Shown here one piece after another: positions 17,049 through 25,810 of a stretch of DNA of 64,000 bases. The position numbers and the translations under genes are program-made. Within the stretch, counting starts at the first letter, position 1; every line of letters begins with the position of its first letter. Below the pieces are notes generated by a model. That model saw nothing but the letters and a program-made list of their open reading frames with translations. It made no database searches and was not told the origin of the DNA. This DNA is from Halopiger goleimassiliensis. GTDB taxonomy: Archaea; Halobacteriota; Halobacteria; Halobacteriales; Natrialbaceae. The stretch is from NCBI RefSeq assembly GCF_000455345.1, contig NZ_HG315690.1, positions 2,431,360 to 2,495,359 of the forward strand, read 5' to 3'.

Positions 17049-18035
17049 ATGCGTATTCTCGTCACCGGCGGCGCGGGGTTCATCGGCGGCCACCTCGCGG
17101 AGCAATTCGTTCGAGACGGGCACGACGTCGTCGTACTCGACACGCTGGATCCGTTCTACGACGTCGGAATCAAGGAACGGACGATCGACGTCGCTCGAAC
17201 CGCCGCCACGCGTGGTGACGGCCAGTACGAATTCGTCGACGGGAGTATTACGGATGCAGAACTGGTTTCCGACGTCGTTGCCGACGTCGACGTCGTCTTC
17301 CATCAGGCTGCACAGGCCGGGGTACGGACGAGCGTCGATAATCCGGAGAAGACGACGCGGATCAACGTCGACGGGACGTTTACGCTCCTCGAGGCAGCGA
17401 GGGAACACGGGGTCGACCGATTCGTCAACGCCAGCTCCTCCTCGGTCTACGGCAAGCCCGAATACTTACCGTACGACGAGGACCATCCGACGAACCCGGT
17501 CAGTCCGTACGGCGCGTCCAAGGTCGCCGCCGAACACTACGCACGCGTCTATCACGAGGTGTACGGACTCCCGACCGTTTCACTGCGCTATTTCACGGTC
17601 TACGGTCCACGCATGCGTCCGAACATGGCCTTTACTAACTTCGTCTCACGGTGTCTCCACGGCGAGTCGCCCGTGATCTACGGCGACGGCTCGCAGACCC
17701 GGGATTTCACCTACGTATCGGATGTCGTCGATGCGAACCGACGGCTGCTGGAGACGGACGCCGCCGATGGCGAAGTCCTGAACATCGGTTCGACGGGGCG
17801 GATTACGATCGAGGAACTCGCACAGGTCATCCGGGACGAAATCGATCCGTCGATCGGGATCGAATACGGCGATCCGCGAGAGGGAGATGCGGAACACACC
17901 CACGCCGACGTCTCGAAGGCGACCGAGTTGATCGGCTACGAACCGAACGTCTCGATCAGGGACGGTGCGAAACGGTTCGTCGAGTGGTATCGAGAAAACG
18001 AGGACTGGTACGATCCCCTGGTTCGCCGATCGTAG
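17049..18035 (+). CDS. NAD-dependent epimerase/dehydratase (extended SDR)
   Basis: A 328-residue extended short-chain dehydrogenase. The NAD site is TGGAGFIGGHLAE (6-18), the active site is Y-x3-K in SPYGASK, and the substrate-domain motif LRYFTVYGPRMRPNMA follows. It resembles UDP-glucose/UDP-glucuronate 4-epimerases. With an AglG-like glucuronosyltransferase next door, UDP-hexuronate epimerisation is a reasonable but unproven role. It starts a run of six plus-strand genes that continues to 24556. Confidence 0.88.
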   Translation: MRILVTGGAGFIGGHLAEQFVRDGHDVVVLDTLDPFYDVGIKERTIDVARTAATRGDGQYEFVDGSITDAELVSDVVADVDVVFHQAAQAGVRTSVDNPEKTTRINVDGTFTLLEAAREHGVDRFVNASSSSVYGKPEYLPYDEDHPTNPVSPYGASKVAAEHYARVYHEVYGLPTVSLRYFTVYGPRMRPNMAFTNFVSRCLHGESPVIYGDGSQTRDFTYVSDVVDANRRLLETDAADGEVLNIGSTGRITIEELAQVIRDEIDPSIGIEYGDPREGDAEHTHADVSKATELIGYEPNVSIRDGAKRFVEWYRENEDWYDPLVRRS

Positions 18036-18113
18036 GCCCCGACCGCGAGCGGACGACACCGAACGGGAGAACGAAGCCTATAACCCATCACCGCGGGAAT
18101 CTCGGCCAACGGG

Positions 18114-19064
18114 ATGAGCAACGGCGACGGACTTCGCGTCCTCCACCTGGTAACGGCGAGAGAGATCTTCTTCGATCAGCAGATCGAAACCCTCGAGCGA
18201 AAGGGTATCGAGTGTACGGTCTGTGTCGTTCCCGGTGCGGAACAGATCGACGGCGACATGGGTACCCGTCGGGGAGTCAAAGAGTATCTCCAGTATCTCC
18301 CCCGCGTCCGCAGCGAACTCCGGAACGGGGACTACGACCTGATTCACGCAAACTACGGCCTGACTGCCCCGTACGCGATCACACAACTTCGACTTCCAGT
18401 CGTGTTGACGCTGTGGGGGTCGGACGTCGTCGGCTTCGACGGCCTCGTCACGAAAGCCTGTGCCTGGCGCTGTGACGCCGTGACCGTCCGCAGCGAGGAG
18501 ATGCGGGAGTTGCTCGGGAAAGACGACGCGTACATCGTCCCCAGCGGCATCGACCTCGAGAAGTTTCGCCCGATCGATCGGCAGGAAGCGAGGCGTCGCG
18601 TCGGCTGGGACACCGACGGGACCCACGTGCTGTTTCCCTACTCGCCGGAGTACGAGCGGAAAAACTATCCGCTGGCCGACCGCGTCGTGAACGGGGCCGA
18701 ACGAGAACTGGGAACGGAGATCACGTTACAGACGATCTCCGGTGTCCCCCACGAGGAAGTGCCGTATTACGTCAACGCGGCCGACGTGATGTTGCTGACC
18801 TCCGACCACGAGGGGTCGCCGAACACGGTCAAAGAAGCGATGGCGTGTAACGTCCCCGTCGTGTCTACCGACGTCGGTGACGTCCGGGAACGACTCGAGG
18901 ACGTTTCTCCGTCGGGAATCGGAACGACCGAGTCGGAACTAGTCGATCGACTCGTTACCGTGTTGCGCGCCGGTGAGCGATCGAACGGCCGCGACGCCGC
19001 CCGCGAGGTAAGCTGGGACCGGATCGGTGATCGTCTGATCGACATTTACGAATCCGTCTTGTAA
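18114..19064 (+). CDS. GT4 family glycosyltransferase
   Basis: A 316-residue GT-B glycosyltransferase. The acceptor half has DLIHANYGLTAPYAI and LWGSDVVG. The donor half has the E-x7-E motif in EGSPNTVKEAMAC, followed by VPVVSTDVGDV. Such enzymes add an NDP-sugar to a lipid-linked or glycan acceptor at the cytoplasmic face. A TATA-like GCCTATAACC (about 18077-18086) sits upstream of the ATG. It belongs to the glycan-assembly group with its neighbours; the sugar is unknown. Confidence 0.88.
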   Translation: MSNGDGLRVLHLVTAREIFFDQQIETLERKGIECTVCVVPGAEQIDGDMGTRRGVKEYLQYLPRVRSELRNGDYDLIHANYGLTAPYAITQLRLPVVLTLWGSDVVGFDGLVTKACAWRCDAVTVRSEEMRELLGKDDAYIVPSGIDLEKFRPIDRQEARRRVGWDTDGTHVLFPYSPEYERKNYPLADRVVNGAERELGTEITLQTISGVPHEEVPYYVNAADVMLLTSDHEGSPNTVKEAMACNVPVVSTDVGDVRERLEDVSPSGIGTTESELVDRLVTVLRAGERSNGRDAAREVSWDRIGDRLIDIYESVL

Positions 19065-19195
19065 CAGGAACCTACGCGGTGGCACGATTCGAGCAGGGAC
19101 TGCACACCCCACTGCGGCGCACCATGTGACGCTCTTCGCGGCTCCGCTCGTCCGTATCCAACAACTATTTTCGTTTCCACTGGACCTGTATTCAC

Positions 19196-21016
19196 ATGCC
19201 CGGAGTGACGGTCGTTGCCGGCCCCGAACGTCCACGTTCGTCGACTCTCGAGTCCGCCCACCGGCCTTGCCACTACGACGATCGGTACGCGTACCGAACG
19301 TACGACGGGGCGTCGTCAGCGCTCGTGACGGCCCGGTATCCGGCCTATCCGTTCGAGAGGATCGAGTTCGAGTCCGCGGAAACGACGGTTACCGTCGAAG
19401 GGGTCGTCTACAACCGGGATACGGACACTCTCCGAACGGAGATCGAACGCCATCTGGTCGGCGGAATCGACGTCGAAGACGTGTCCGAGTGGCTGGCGGA
19501 ACTCGACGGGGAATTCGTCTTCTACGTCCGGGACGACGCTCGTAACGAACTAACGATCGTACCGGATTTGCTCGGCCAGCTCCCGCTGTTCTACGCGACC
19601 GAAACGCCCGGGTACGCGGTAGTCGGACGAAACAAGTTCGTACTGTCCCGCCTCGTCGATTCGCCCGCACTCGATCGCCTAAGCGTCGCACAGTACCTTC
19701 GAATCGGATACACGTTGACCGGCCGAACCCTGTTCGAAGACGTCCGACGGGTCCCCGATGGAACGATCGTTCGAATCGACGCCGACACGGGAACACTCGA
19801 ACTCGAGCGGCACCACCAGTTCGACTTTTCGACGGAATCGAACGAGGAGCGATCGGTCGAATCGAACGCGCGGACGTTGGCAAAGAGATTCACTGCAGCA
19901 GCGCGTCGACGGGCAGCTTCGTGTCCGGGAACGAACGCCCTGTTGTTGAGCGGGGGGCTCGATTCCCGGGGCGTGATGGGCGCGTTCGAACGTGCCAACG
20001 TCGAGTACGTCGCTGCAACCCGTGACTTCGAACACGACTCCCGGGCGGACATCGAAGTCGCAGAAGAACTGGCCGCTGCAGTCGACGCCGATTGGAAGCG
20101 AATCGACACGCCCGCACCGACGGGCGCGGACCTGCTCGATCACCTCGACATGACCGCGGGGACAGACCCGTTCAACATCGCCCACATCCAGCCGTTTCTC
20201 AGGCGGGTCCGGTCTCACGCCGGCGAGTCGGTCTGGATGTATACCGGTGACGGTGGCGACAAACTCCTCCCCGACCTGTCTCCGCGCGTCGAACTCGAGA
20301 CGCGCTCCGATCTCGTCGACTACATCCTCAGGACCGAATCACAGTACGACGCCGCCGACGTCGAAGCGATGACCGGCGTCCCCGACGCCGAAATCAGGTC
20401 CGCAGTTCGGTCCCAACTCGAGGGGTATCCGGAGTCGACGCTCACGAAGCAGTATCTCCACTTCGAACTGTTCGAACGTGGGTTTTCCTGGCTGTTCGAG
20501 GCAACCGATACCAACCGCAACCACTCGTGGACGACGTCGCCGTACTACGCACTCGACGTCCTCGAGTACGCGATGAACTGCCCCGACGAGCAAAAACGGC
20601 GGTATCGGCTGTTTACCGCATTTCTCGAGGAACTCTCGCCGGAGTTGACCCGGATTCGCAACGCGAACGTCGGTGCGGCACCGGCGAGTCGGTCACATAC
20701 AGTGCGCTACTCGGTTCACGACGTACTGTTGCGGTATCCAAGAGTTCTCGATCGCGTACTCCCGCTCGTCAAACGGATGCTCGGCACCAAAACCGATTCG
20801 GACCCGAGTCCCGCTATGATCTCCTGTATCCGCGAACAACTCGAGCAAAACTCGAGTACCGCGATCGATCTCGAGGGTACGAAAGCGACTCTCCTCGAAA
20901 ACCCGACATCGTACTCGCGGTACAATCTGTGTCTAGCATTCACACTCCTGTCGGTATTGGATCAGTGGTCGGGGACGGACGTGCTGGAGGACTATCGGAA
21001 CGTTGAGTTCGGATAG
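19196..21016 (+). CDS. asparagine synthetase-like protein lacking the glutaminase Cys
   Basis: A 606-residue protein with the two-domain AsnB plan. The N-terminal half keeps glutaminase-like pieces (EGVVYNRDTD, ELDGEFVFYVRDD) but begins Met-Pro-Gly instead of Met-Cys-Gly, so the N-terminal nucleophile is absent. The synthetase half has a clear PP-loop, LLLSGGLDSRG (near 250-259), and a second site SVWMYTGDGGDKLL in place of GEGADE. It could amidate a carboxyl using free ammonia, or ligate another amine. AsnB homologues in bacterial O-antigen loci amidate uronic acids. The leaderless start is backed by a TATA-like CTATTTTC at about 19166. Confidence 0.85.
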   Translation: MPGVTVVAGPERPRSSTLESAHRPCHYDDRYAYRTYDGASSALVTARYPAYPFERIEFESAETTVTVEGVVYNRDTDTLRTEIERHLVGGIDVEDVSEWLAELDGEFVFYVRDDARNELTIVPDLLGQLPLFYATETPGYAVVGRNKFVLSRLVDSPALDRLSVAQYLRIGYTLTGRTLFEDVRRVPDGTIVRIDADTGTLELERHHQFDFSTESNEERSVESNARTLAKRFTAAARRRAASCPGTNALLLSGGLDSRGVMGAFERANVEYVAATRDFEHDSRADIEVAEELAAAVDADWKRIDTPAPTGADLLDHLDMTAGTDPFNIAHIQPFLRRVRSHAGESVWMYTGDGGDKLLPDLSPRVELETRSDLVDYILRTESQYDAADVEAMTGVPDAEIRSAVRSQLEGYPESTLTKQYLHFELFERGFSWLFEATDTNRNHSWTTSPYYALDVLEYAMNCPDEQKRRYRLFTAFLEELSPELTRIRNANVGAAPASRSHTVRYSVHDVLLRYPRVLDRVLPLVKRMLGTKTDSDPSPAMISCIREQLEQNSSTAIDLEGTKATLLENPTSYSRYNLCLAFTLLSVLDQWSGTDVLEDYRNVEFG

Positions 21017-21076
21017 CAGTAGCAGTGGCTAACCTGGAAGGAAATGCTTACGACGAAGAGTTAACTGTGGTAGAAC

Positions 21077-22120
21077 ATGGCAATTCCGATCCGGACCGGG
21101 ATACGAAAACTCCGAGAGGAAGGAATCGGCCCGTTTACTGCCCGAACGTGCCAGTACCTCGGCCTCCCGGTTTGGAATACGATCACGTCCCGTTATCCAA
21201 CCGGAACGAACGTCTTCGAGCGGGAGTGGGATCTCCTTATTGTCCTCGATTCGGGGCGTGTGGATGCGTTTCGCGAGGTCGCCGAGTCGACGGTTCTACC
21301 CGAAGAAATCGGACAGATCCGATCTGTGGGGAGTGCCTCCTCAGAATGGACCTTGCAGACGTTCAGGGAGGAATTCCGCGACGAAATCGAGAAGACGGCA
21401 CTCGTCACTCGTAACGGATGGCCCGACCACGTACTCGCCGAAAACCTCCACAACGATGAAGAGAACTTCGAAAGTCAAAGCCAGCGTGGATTCCCCAACT
21501 GGTCTCCCGTCTCGTCCGATGCGTTCGCCCACTACGAGCGGATTCAGTCGGTCGCGAATCAGGACGATCGAATCCATCCCCAGAGTTCACACGTTCCACA
21601 TATCCTCACTGATCGAGCGATTTCCATAGCTCGGCGGGAAGAGTTCGATCGGATGATACTCTGGTATATGATGCCACACTATAAGTTTATCGCGGACGCG
21701 CTTGACTGGACGCCAGGAGAGCACTCGATCGAGGAGTTGATGGACGGTCTGGAGCCGACCCGGCACCTCCGTCCCGAGGAAGAATCGTACGGTCCCGCGA
21801 GACGTGGCGAGGTATCGGCCGAGAAGGTCCGGGAACTCTACGTAGCGAACCTTCGGTTGGTCCTCGAGTATATCGAGGTTCTGCTCGAAAACGTGGATGC
21901 TGAACGCGTCGTCATCAGCGCAGATCACGGTGAAGCACACGGAGAGAAGGGAGTGTGGTCACATCCCTTCGGATGGCCGTTCGCACCGGTCAAAACCGTC
22001 CCCTGGGCGGAGACGACGGCAACCGACGAGGAGACGTACGAACCCAGGTACGAGGCGCTAGAACGGGAGGTCAACCAAGAAGAACAGAAACAAATCCTCA
22101 AAGACCTGGGGTATCTGTAA
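21077..22120 (+). CDS. alkaline phosphatase superfamily (sulfatase-like) protein
   Basis: A 347-residue protein with the ends of the alkaline phosphatase fold. A metal aspartate lies in WDLLIVLDSGRVDAF (near 51-65). The C-terminal metal site is VVISADHGEAHGE, with a further histidine in WSHPFG. Members act as sulfatases, phosphodiesterases or phosphoglycerol/phosphoethanolamine transferases. Cytoplasmic forms without a signal are common in haloarchaeal glycan loci. The N-terminal 50 residues are basic and lack a signal peptide. A TATA-like ATGCTTACG near 21048 fits a leaderless ATG. It may trim or decorate the glycan; the substrate is unknown. Confidence 0.8.
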   Translation: MAIPIRTGIRKLREEGIGPFTARTCQYLGLPVWNTITSRYPTGTNVFEREWDLLIVLDSGRVDAFREVAESTVLPEEIGQIRSVGSASSEWTLQTFREEFRDEIEKTALVTRNGWPDHVLAENLHNDEENFESQSQRGFPNWSPVSSDAFAHYERIQSVANQDDRIHPQSSHVPHILTDRAISIARREEFDRMILWYMMPHYKFIADALDWTPGEHSIEELMDGLEPTRHLRPEEESYGPARRGEVSAEKVRELYVANLRLVLEYIEVLLENVDAERVVISADHGEAHGEKGVWSHPFGWPFAPVKTVPWAETTATDEETYEPRYEALEREVNQEEQKQILKDLGYL

Positions 22121-22199
22121 CTGCAATGAGGATCCGTGAGAGGACCAGTTGATAACCGGTTCCATTTTCAGCCTGCTCACTAACTATTCGAATACCTAT

Positions 22200-23036
22200 A
22201 TGGAGATCTCTCTACGGCGAATTACACACGAATATCGGAAGGCGGGACTGCTTCATCTACTCACTGGTGGGATAGAAGCCGCCACGATCGAATTACTTTC
22301 TAGGGTGCCACGAATTTATTGGAAAGCCGTTCCCAAGTATTACGAATGGCGTTCGTCGAACGATATCTATGACTACGAGTATCCACCCCACCCGTTCAAG
22401 ATCGAATACGTAAATCCGGATGACATCAGGAGAGTAACCGATCGATCGAACAAAGATGTGAACAGACGACTAAAGTTCGGCGCAGTCCGAGACGGTTCCT
22501 GGGATCAGACGGGCAAGAAGTTCACAGACCAGGAAGTATATAAAATAGCCAAGGAGCACTTTGTAGAGGGACGGCCATGGGAGGAAACGACCATTTATCC
22601 ACGGTTGGTAAAGAAAGCAGAAAATGACGAGTACAGTACGTGGAAATACACCTCCCGAGAGGACGTTCTGAACCATCTCGAGCGATTCGATAGCTTATAT
22701 CATCGGATCGAAACGAACGGATACCACCAACAACGAGACTTACTTGAAGGTCCGAAAGGCGCAACGGGCGGTATCTTTCTAGAAACCCTGGATGAGGTAA
22801 CGGTCGACGTCGGTCGTGATGGTGAGTTGCTGTTTGCTGATGGGTTACACAGACTCGTAATTGCAAAGCTACTCGAACTGGATTCGATACCTGTCGTCTT
22901 CCTGGTTCGGCATCCGCACTGGATGGAAACACGCGATCGCATCGCCTCTGGAAACGATATTCCGGATCATCCCGATCTCAGAGACCTCACGCGGGAGACG
23001 CCGAAAGACCGATGGAAGCCGAACGTCGGTGATTGA
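22200..23036 (+). CDS. ParB/sulfiredoxin-like domain protein of glycan locus
   Basis: A 278-residue protein with unusual, AT-richer codon use. The C-terminal third contains GELLFADGLHRLVIAKLLEL followed by IPVVFLVRHPHW. This resembles the nucleotide-binding DGHHR patch of ParB/sulfiredoxin-fold domains, some of which are kinases or nucleases. The rest is a charged, aromatic-rich region I do not recognise. The ATG at 22200 (MEISLRRI) is chosen over an in-frame TTG at 22149. Base composition and codon use unlike the flanking genes suggest transfer into the locus. No function is assigned. Confidence 0.75.
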   Translation: MEISLRRITHEYRKAGLLHLLTGGIEAATIELLSRVPRIYWKAVPKYYEWRSSNDIYDYEYPPHPFKIEYVNPDDIRRVTDRSNKDVNRRLKFGAVRDGSWDQTGKKFTDQEVYKIAKEHFVEGRPWEETTIYPRLVKKAENDEYSTWKYTSREDVLNHLERFDSLYHRIETNGYHQQRDLLEGPKGATGGIFLETLDEVTVDVGRDGELLFADGLHRLVIAKLLELDSIPVVFLVRHPHWMETRDRIASGNDIPDHPDLRDLTRETPKDRWKPNVGD

Positions 23037-23113
23037 AACGGCCTTTCCACCCCTAGTAACCGGCTACGAGAATGTACGTGACTTGAAGTAGCTCGACTGC
23101 TGAACTGGAGGTA

Positions 23114-24556
23114 ATGAAGGTCGGGCAGAGTTCTGCCGTATACTTTTTTTCGAAATTCAGCTCGTCGATCATCGGTTTCGCCGCTACCTTCTACATCGCC
23201 CGAGTTCTCGGGGCGAGCGGGTACGGAAGCTATACGCTCGCATTGACCGTGCTCGCCTGGCTGAAAATCGGCGGCCGCATCGGGTTGGGTTCGGCGATTA
23301 CGAAGCGAATGAGCGAGGGAGACGAGCCAGCGGCGTATTTCGTTACCGGATTCGGGATGATGGCTGCCGTATTCGCGATTGCCGCCACGCTCGCGCTCGC
23401 GTTTCGAACCCCCATCGAAAGCTACGTCGGAGCGTCAGTGCTCTCGATCCTGCTGGTGCTTTTGGGTGCCGAACTCTTCCGATCGTTCACCGCTGCCGCA
23501 CTCAAAGGACAGCACCTCGTTCACGTCTACGCCGTTCTCGACCCGATCAACGTCACGGCTCGGAGCGTCCTTCAGATCGGGATCATCGCCGTCGGCTTCG
23601 GAGTCGGTGGACTGCTGGCTGCGTACGCGTTCGCTTCCGTGGCTATCGGACTGGTAAGCCTGATTTTCCTCTCGGTCGGCCTCGCACGGCCGACCGTACG
23701 ACACGCCAGGAGCCTCTTCGACTACGCGAAGTACGCCTGGCTCGGTAACCTGAAGAAAATGTCGTTTAGCTGGATCGACGTCACCGTCCTCGGCTTTTTC
23801 GTCTCACAGTCGCTCGTCGGAATCTACTCGATCGCGTGGAGCGTCGCTGCGCTGCTGACGATCTTCAGCAAGGGAATCAGCGAGACGTTGTTCCCCGAGA
23901 TCAGCAAACTCTCGACGCGTGACGACCTTTCGATGGTCCAGAATCTCGTCACCGACTCACTCCGGTACAACGGACTGTTCATGATACCAGGACTGGTCGG
24001 CGCTGCAATCATCGGCGAACGCGTCCTGTTGATCTACGGGCCGGAATTCGTCGGCGGTGCGACAGTACTTATCATCCTGATCTTCGCCCGAACGATCTAT
24101 AGCTACCAGAAACAGCTCGTCAACACGATTAACGGACTCGACAAACCGAACATCGCGTTCCGAATCAACGCAGTTTTCGTCGTCGTGAACGTCGTTTTCA
24201 ACGTCGTGCTCATCTGGCAGTATGAACTACTGGGCGCAGCAGTCGCGACGGCGCTCGCAGCGACGGTGAGTCTCGGCTATGCTTACGTGGCGCTCGAGGG
24301 ACTCCTCGAGTTCGAGATTCCTATGATCGACGTCGTCCACCAGTGTCTGGCTGCCCTCGTAATGGGTCTCGCTACCTATGGGCTCGCTACGTTGGCACCG
24401 CCGATGGAGGACTCGGTTTCCGGCCACTTGATTACGGTCGCGATCATCGGCATCGGCGCGGGGATCTACTTTCTCACGTTGCTTGCCATTTCGAGTCAGT
24501 TCCGATCGACCGTCGAACGAAACCTCCCGTTCGACGTGCCGGCGATCGGCCGGTAG
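23114..24556 (+). CDS. oligosaccharide flippase (Wzx/MATE-like)
   Basis: A 480-residue membrane protein with about 14 hydrophobic helices. The N-terminus reads YFFSKFSSSIIGFAATFYIARVLGASGYG, typical of the polysaccharide flippase family. It should move dolichol-linked glycan to the outer membrane face for AglB, as AglR is proposed to do in Haloferax. A strong Shine-Dalgarno-like GGAGGT sits just upstream of the ATG (about 23107-23112). This is unusual among the leaderless genes around it and suggests internal translation in a polycistronic message with the gene before. Confidence 0.92.
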   Translation: MKVGQSSAVYFFSKFSSSIIGFAATFYIARVLGASGYGSYTLALTVLAWLKIGGRIGLGSAITKRMSEGDEPAAYFVTGFGMMAAVFAIAATLALAFRTPIESYVGASVLSILLVLLGAELFRSFTAAALKGQHLVHVYAVLDPINVTARSVLQIGIIAVGFGVGGLLAAYAFASVAIGLVSLIFLSVGLARPTVRHARSLFDYAKYAWLGNLKKMSFSWIDVTVLGFFVSQSLVGIYSIAWSVAALLTIFSKGISETLFPEISKLSTRDDLSMVQNLVTDSLRYNGLFMIPGLVGAAIIGERVLLIYGPEFVGGATVLIILIFARTIYSYQKQLVNTINGLDKPNIAFRINAVFVVVNVVFNVVLIWQYELLGAAVATALAATVSLGYAYVALEGLLEFEIPMIDVVHQCLAALVMGLATYGLATLAPPMEDSVSGHLITVAIIGIGAGIYFLTLLAISSQFRSTVERNLPFDVPAIGR

Positions 24557-24652
24557 CCGGCCGAGTCTGACCAGTGATTCTATTGCGTCTCGTTGAGCGA
24601 CCAGCAGACTCGAGGTCAGGTCGCCGTTGCAGTGGTTATTCGGTATCCACCG

Positions 24653-25444
24653 CTATCGCGGCTCTTCGACCCGTCGAACGAACCGGCGCACAGCGTCCGT
24701 AAACGCTTCGGGTCGGTGGAGGTTGCAGATGTGGCCGGCACCCTCGAGGACCACTACCTCCGCACCGCCGGCCGCTGCGTGCTCGTCCTCGCCGCTGCGC
24801 ATGAGTTTGTCGTTCTCACCGTTGATCACCAGCACCGGCCCGGGGTAGGACTCGAGCTTCGCCCGGAAGTCCCGGCCCGCGACGTCGGGCCCAGGCGTGC
24901 CGAACTCCTGCGGGAAGATGCCCGACTCGAGGATCTCGCGCTCGTGTTCCGGGGCCAGCCCCCGGTTTCGCACCCATCGCTCGCCGAGCCGCCGGACGGC
25001 GTTCTCGAGCGTTTCACTGCGGGTGGCCAGGCGAACGAGCGCTCCGGTCGCCCGGGTCATGACGTCGAACGTTCGAACGGGGTTGACGCTGCTGCCGGCG
25101 ATCACGAGCCCGTCGACCTTTTCGGGGTAGCGGCTCGCGTACTCCGTGATCGCGTAGCCGCCCAGCGAGAGCCCCACCAGTATTGCCCGGCCGCCGGCTT
25201 CGGACTCGACGACCGCGTCGAGGGCGTCGATGGCCGGTTCGAGGTCGAACTCCGCGTCCGCCCACGTCCCGTGGCCGGGGAGGTCAGGTGCGATGACGCG
25301 AAACTCGTCGGCGAGGGCGTCCCGCTGTGGGGCCCACATCTTGCGAGTGAACATCGCACCGTGAACGAACACGATCGGCTGGGCGTCCGGGGGGCCGGCG
25401 ACGTCGATGCCGCGGACCGCTTGGGAGGTGGTCGCGTCGGACAT
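24653..25444 (-). CDS. alpha/beta fold hydrolase
   Basis: A 263-residue alpha/beta hydrolase of the 3-oxoadipate enol-lactonase/epoxide hydrolase type. The oxyanion strand is VFVHGAMFTRKMW, the nucleophile elbow is LVGLSLGGYA, the acid is in NGENDKLM, and the catalytic histidine is in GAGHICN. No signal peptide or membrane segment is seen. The ATG at 25444 (MSDATTSQAVRG) is chosen because upstream codons lose coding character. It is convergent with the flippase gene and divergent from valS. Confidence 0.88.
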   Translation of the reverse strand: MSDATTSQAVRGIDVAGPPDAQPIVFVHGAMFTRKMWAPQRDALADEFRVIAPDLPGHGTWADAEFDLEPAIDALDAVVESEAGGRAILVGLSLGGYAITEYASRYPEKVDGLVIAGSSVNPVRTFDVMTRATGALVRLATRSETLENAVRRLGERWVRNRGLAPEHEREILESGIFPQEFGTPGPDVAGRDFRAKLESYPGPVLVINGENDKLMRSGEDEHAAAGGAEVVVLEGAGHICNLHRPEAFTDAVRRFVRRVEEPR

Positions 25445-25591
25445 ACACACACCGAACGGGGCTGTGAACCGTAACGGTGGTGCCGGCAGATCGAACCCGG
25501 GGCTCGAGCCAGCCGCCCAAGCCCACTGACGTCCGTCCCGAGAGCGCCGAACACGAAACACCTAACACGGGTGGCTGGAGTACAACCGAAC

Positions 25592-25681
25592 ATGAACGAC
25601 GCCAGCGCGGCCCGGGACGATTGCGTCCTCGAGCCGTGTGACGCCGTTTTCGTAGGGGCTCCCTAGCCCCGCATCCCCTAC
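25592..25681 (+). promoter_or_regulatory. valS leader: 24-codon ORF and competing hairpins
   Basis: Within the 366-base gap before valS, an ATG at 25592 opens 24 codons ending in TAG at 25666, with valines at 12, 19 and 21. Its last codons overlap two mutually exclusive stems. One is GGGGCT-CCCT-AGCCCC (25655-25670); the other is GTAGGGG (25652-25658) with CCCCTAC (25675-25681). The layout recalls an attenuator, but there is no T-run and the peptide may not be made. The rest of the gap shows no gene. Confidence 0.3.
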
Positions 25682-25810
25682 CCCGTTTCGACGGATGTAT
25701 TGTCGCCGATCAGTATTCACCGACCAACGGTCAGTACGCACGATGACAGCCCGATCACCGCGACGTTCGATCCCGACGTACCGACGACGCCCGCTCCGGG
25801 CGGTGAGACT

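Noticed and set aside
25592-25810. T-box or similar tRNA-sensing riboswitch before valS
   Set aside because: T-box leaders are bacterial and none of their conserved elements is visible; only the hairpins and short frame are reported.
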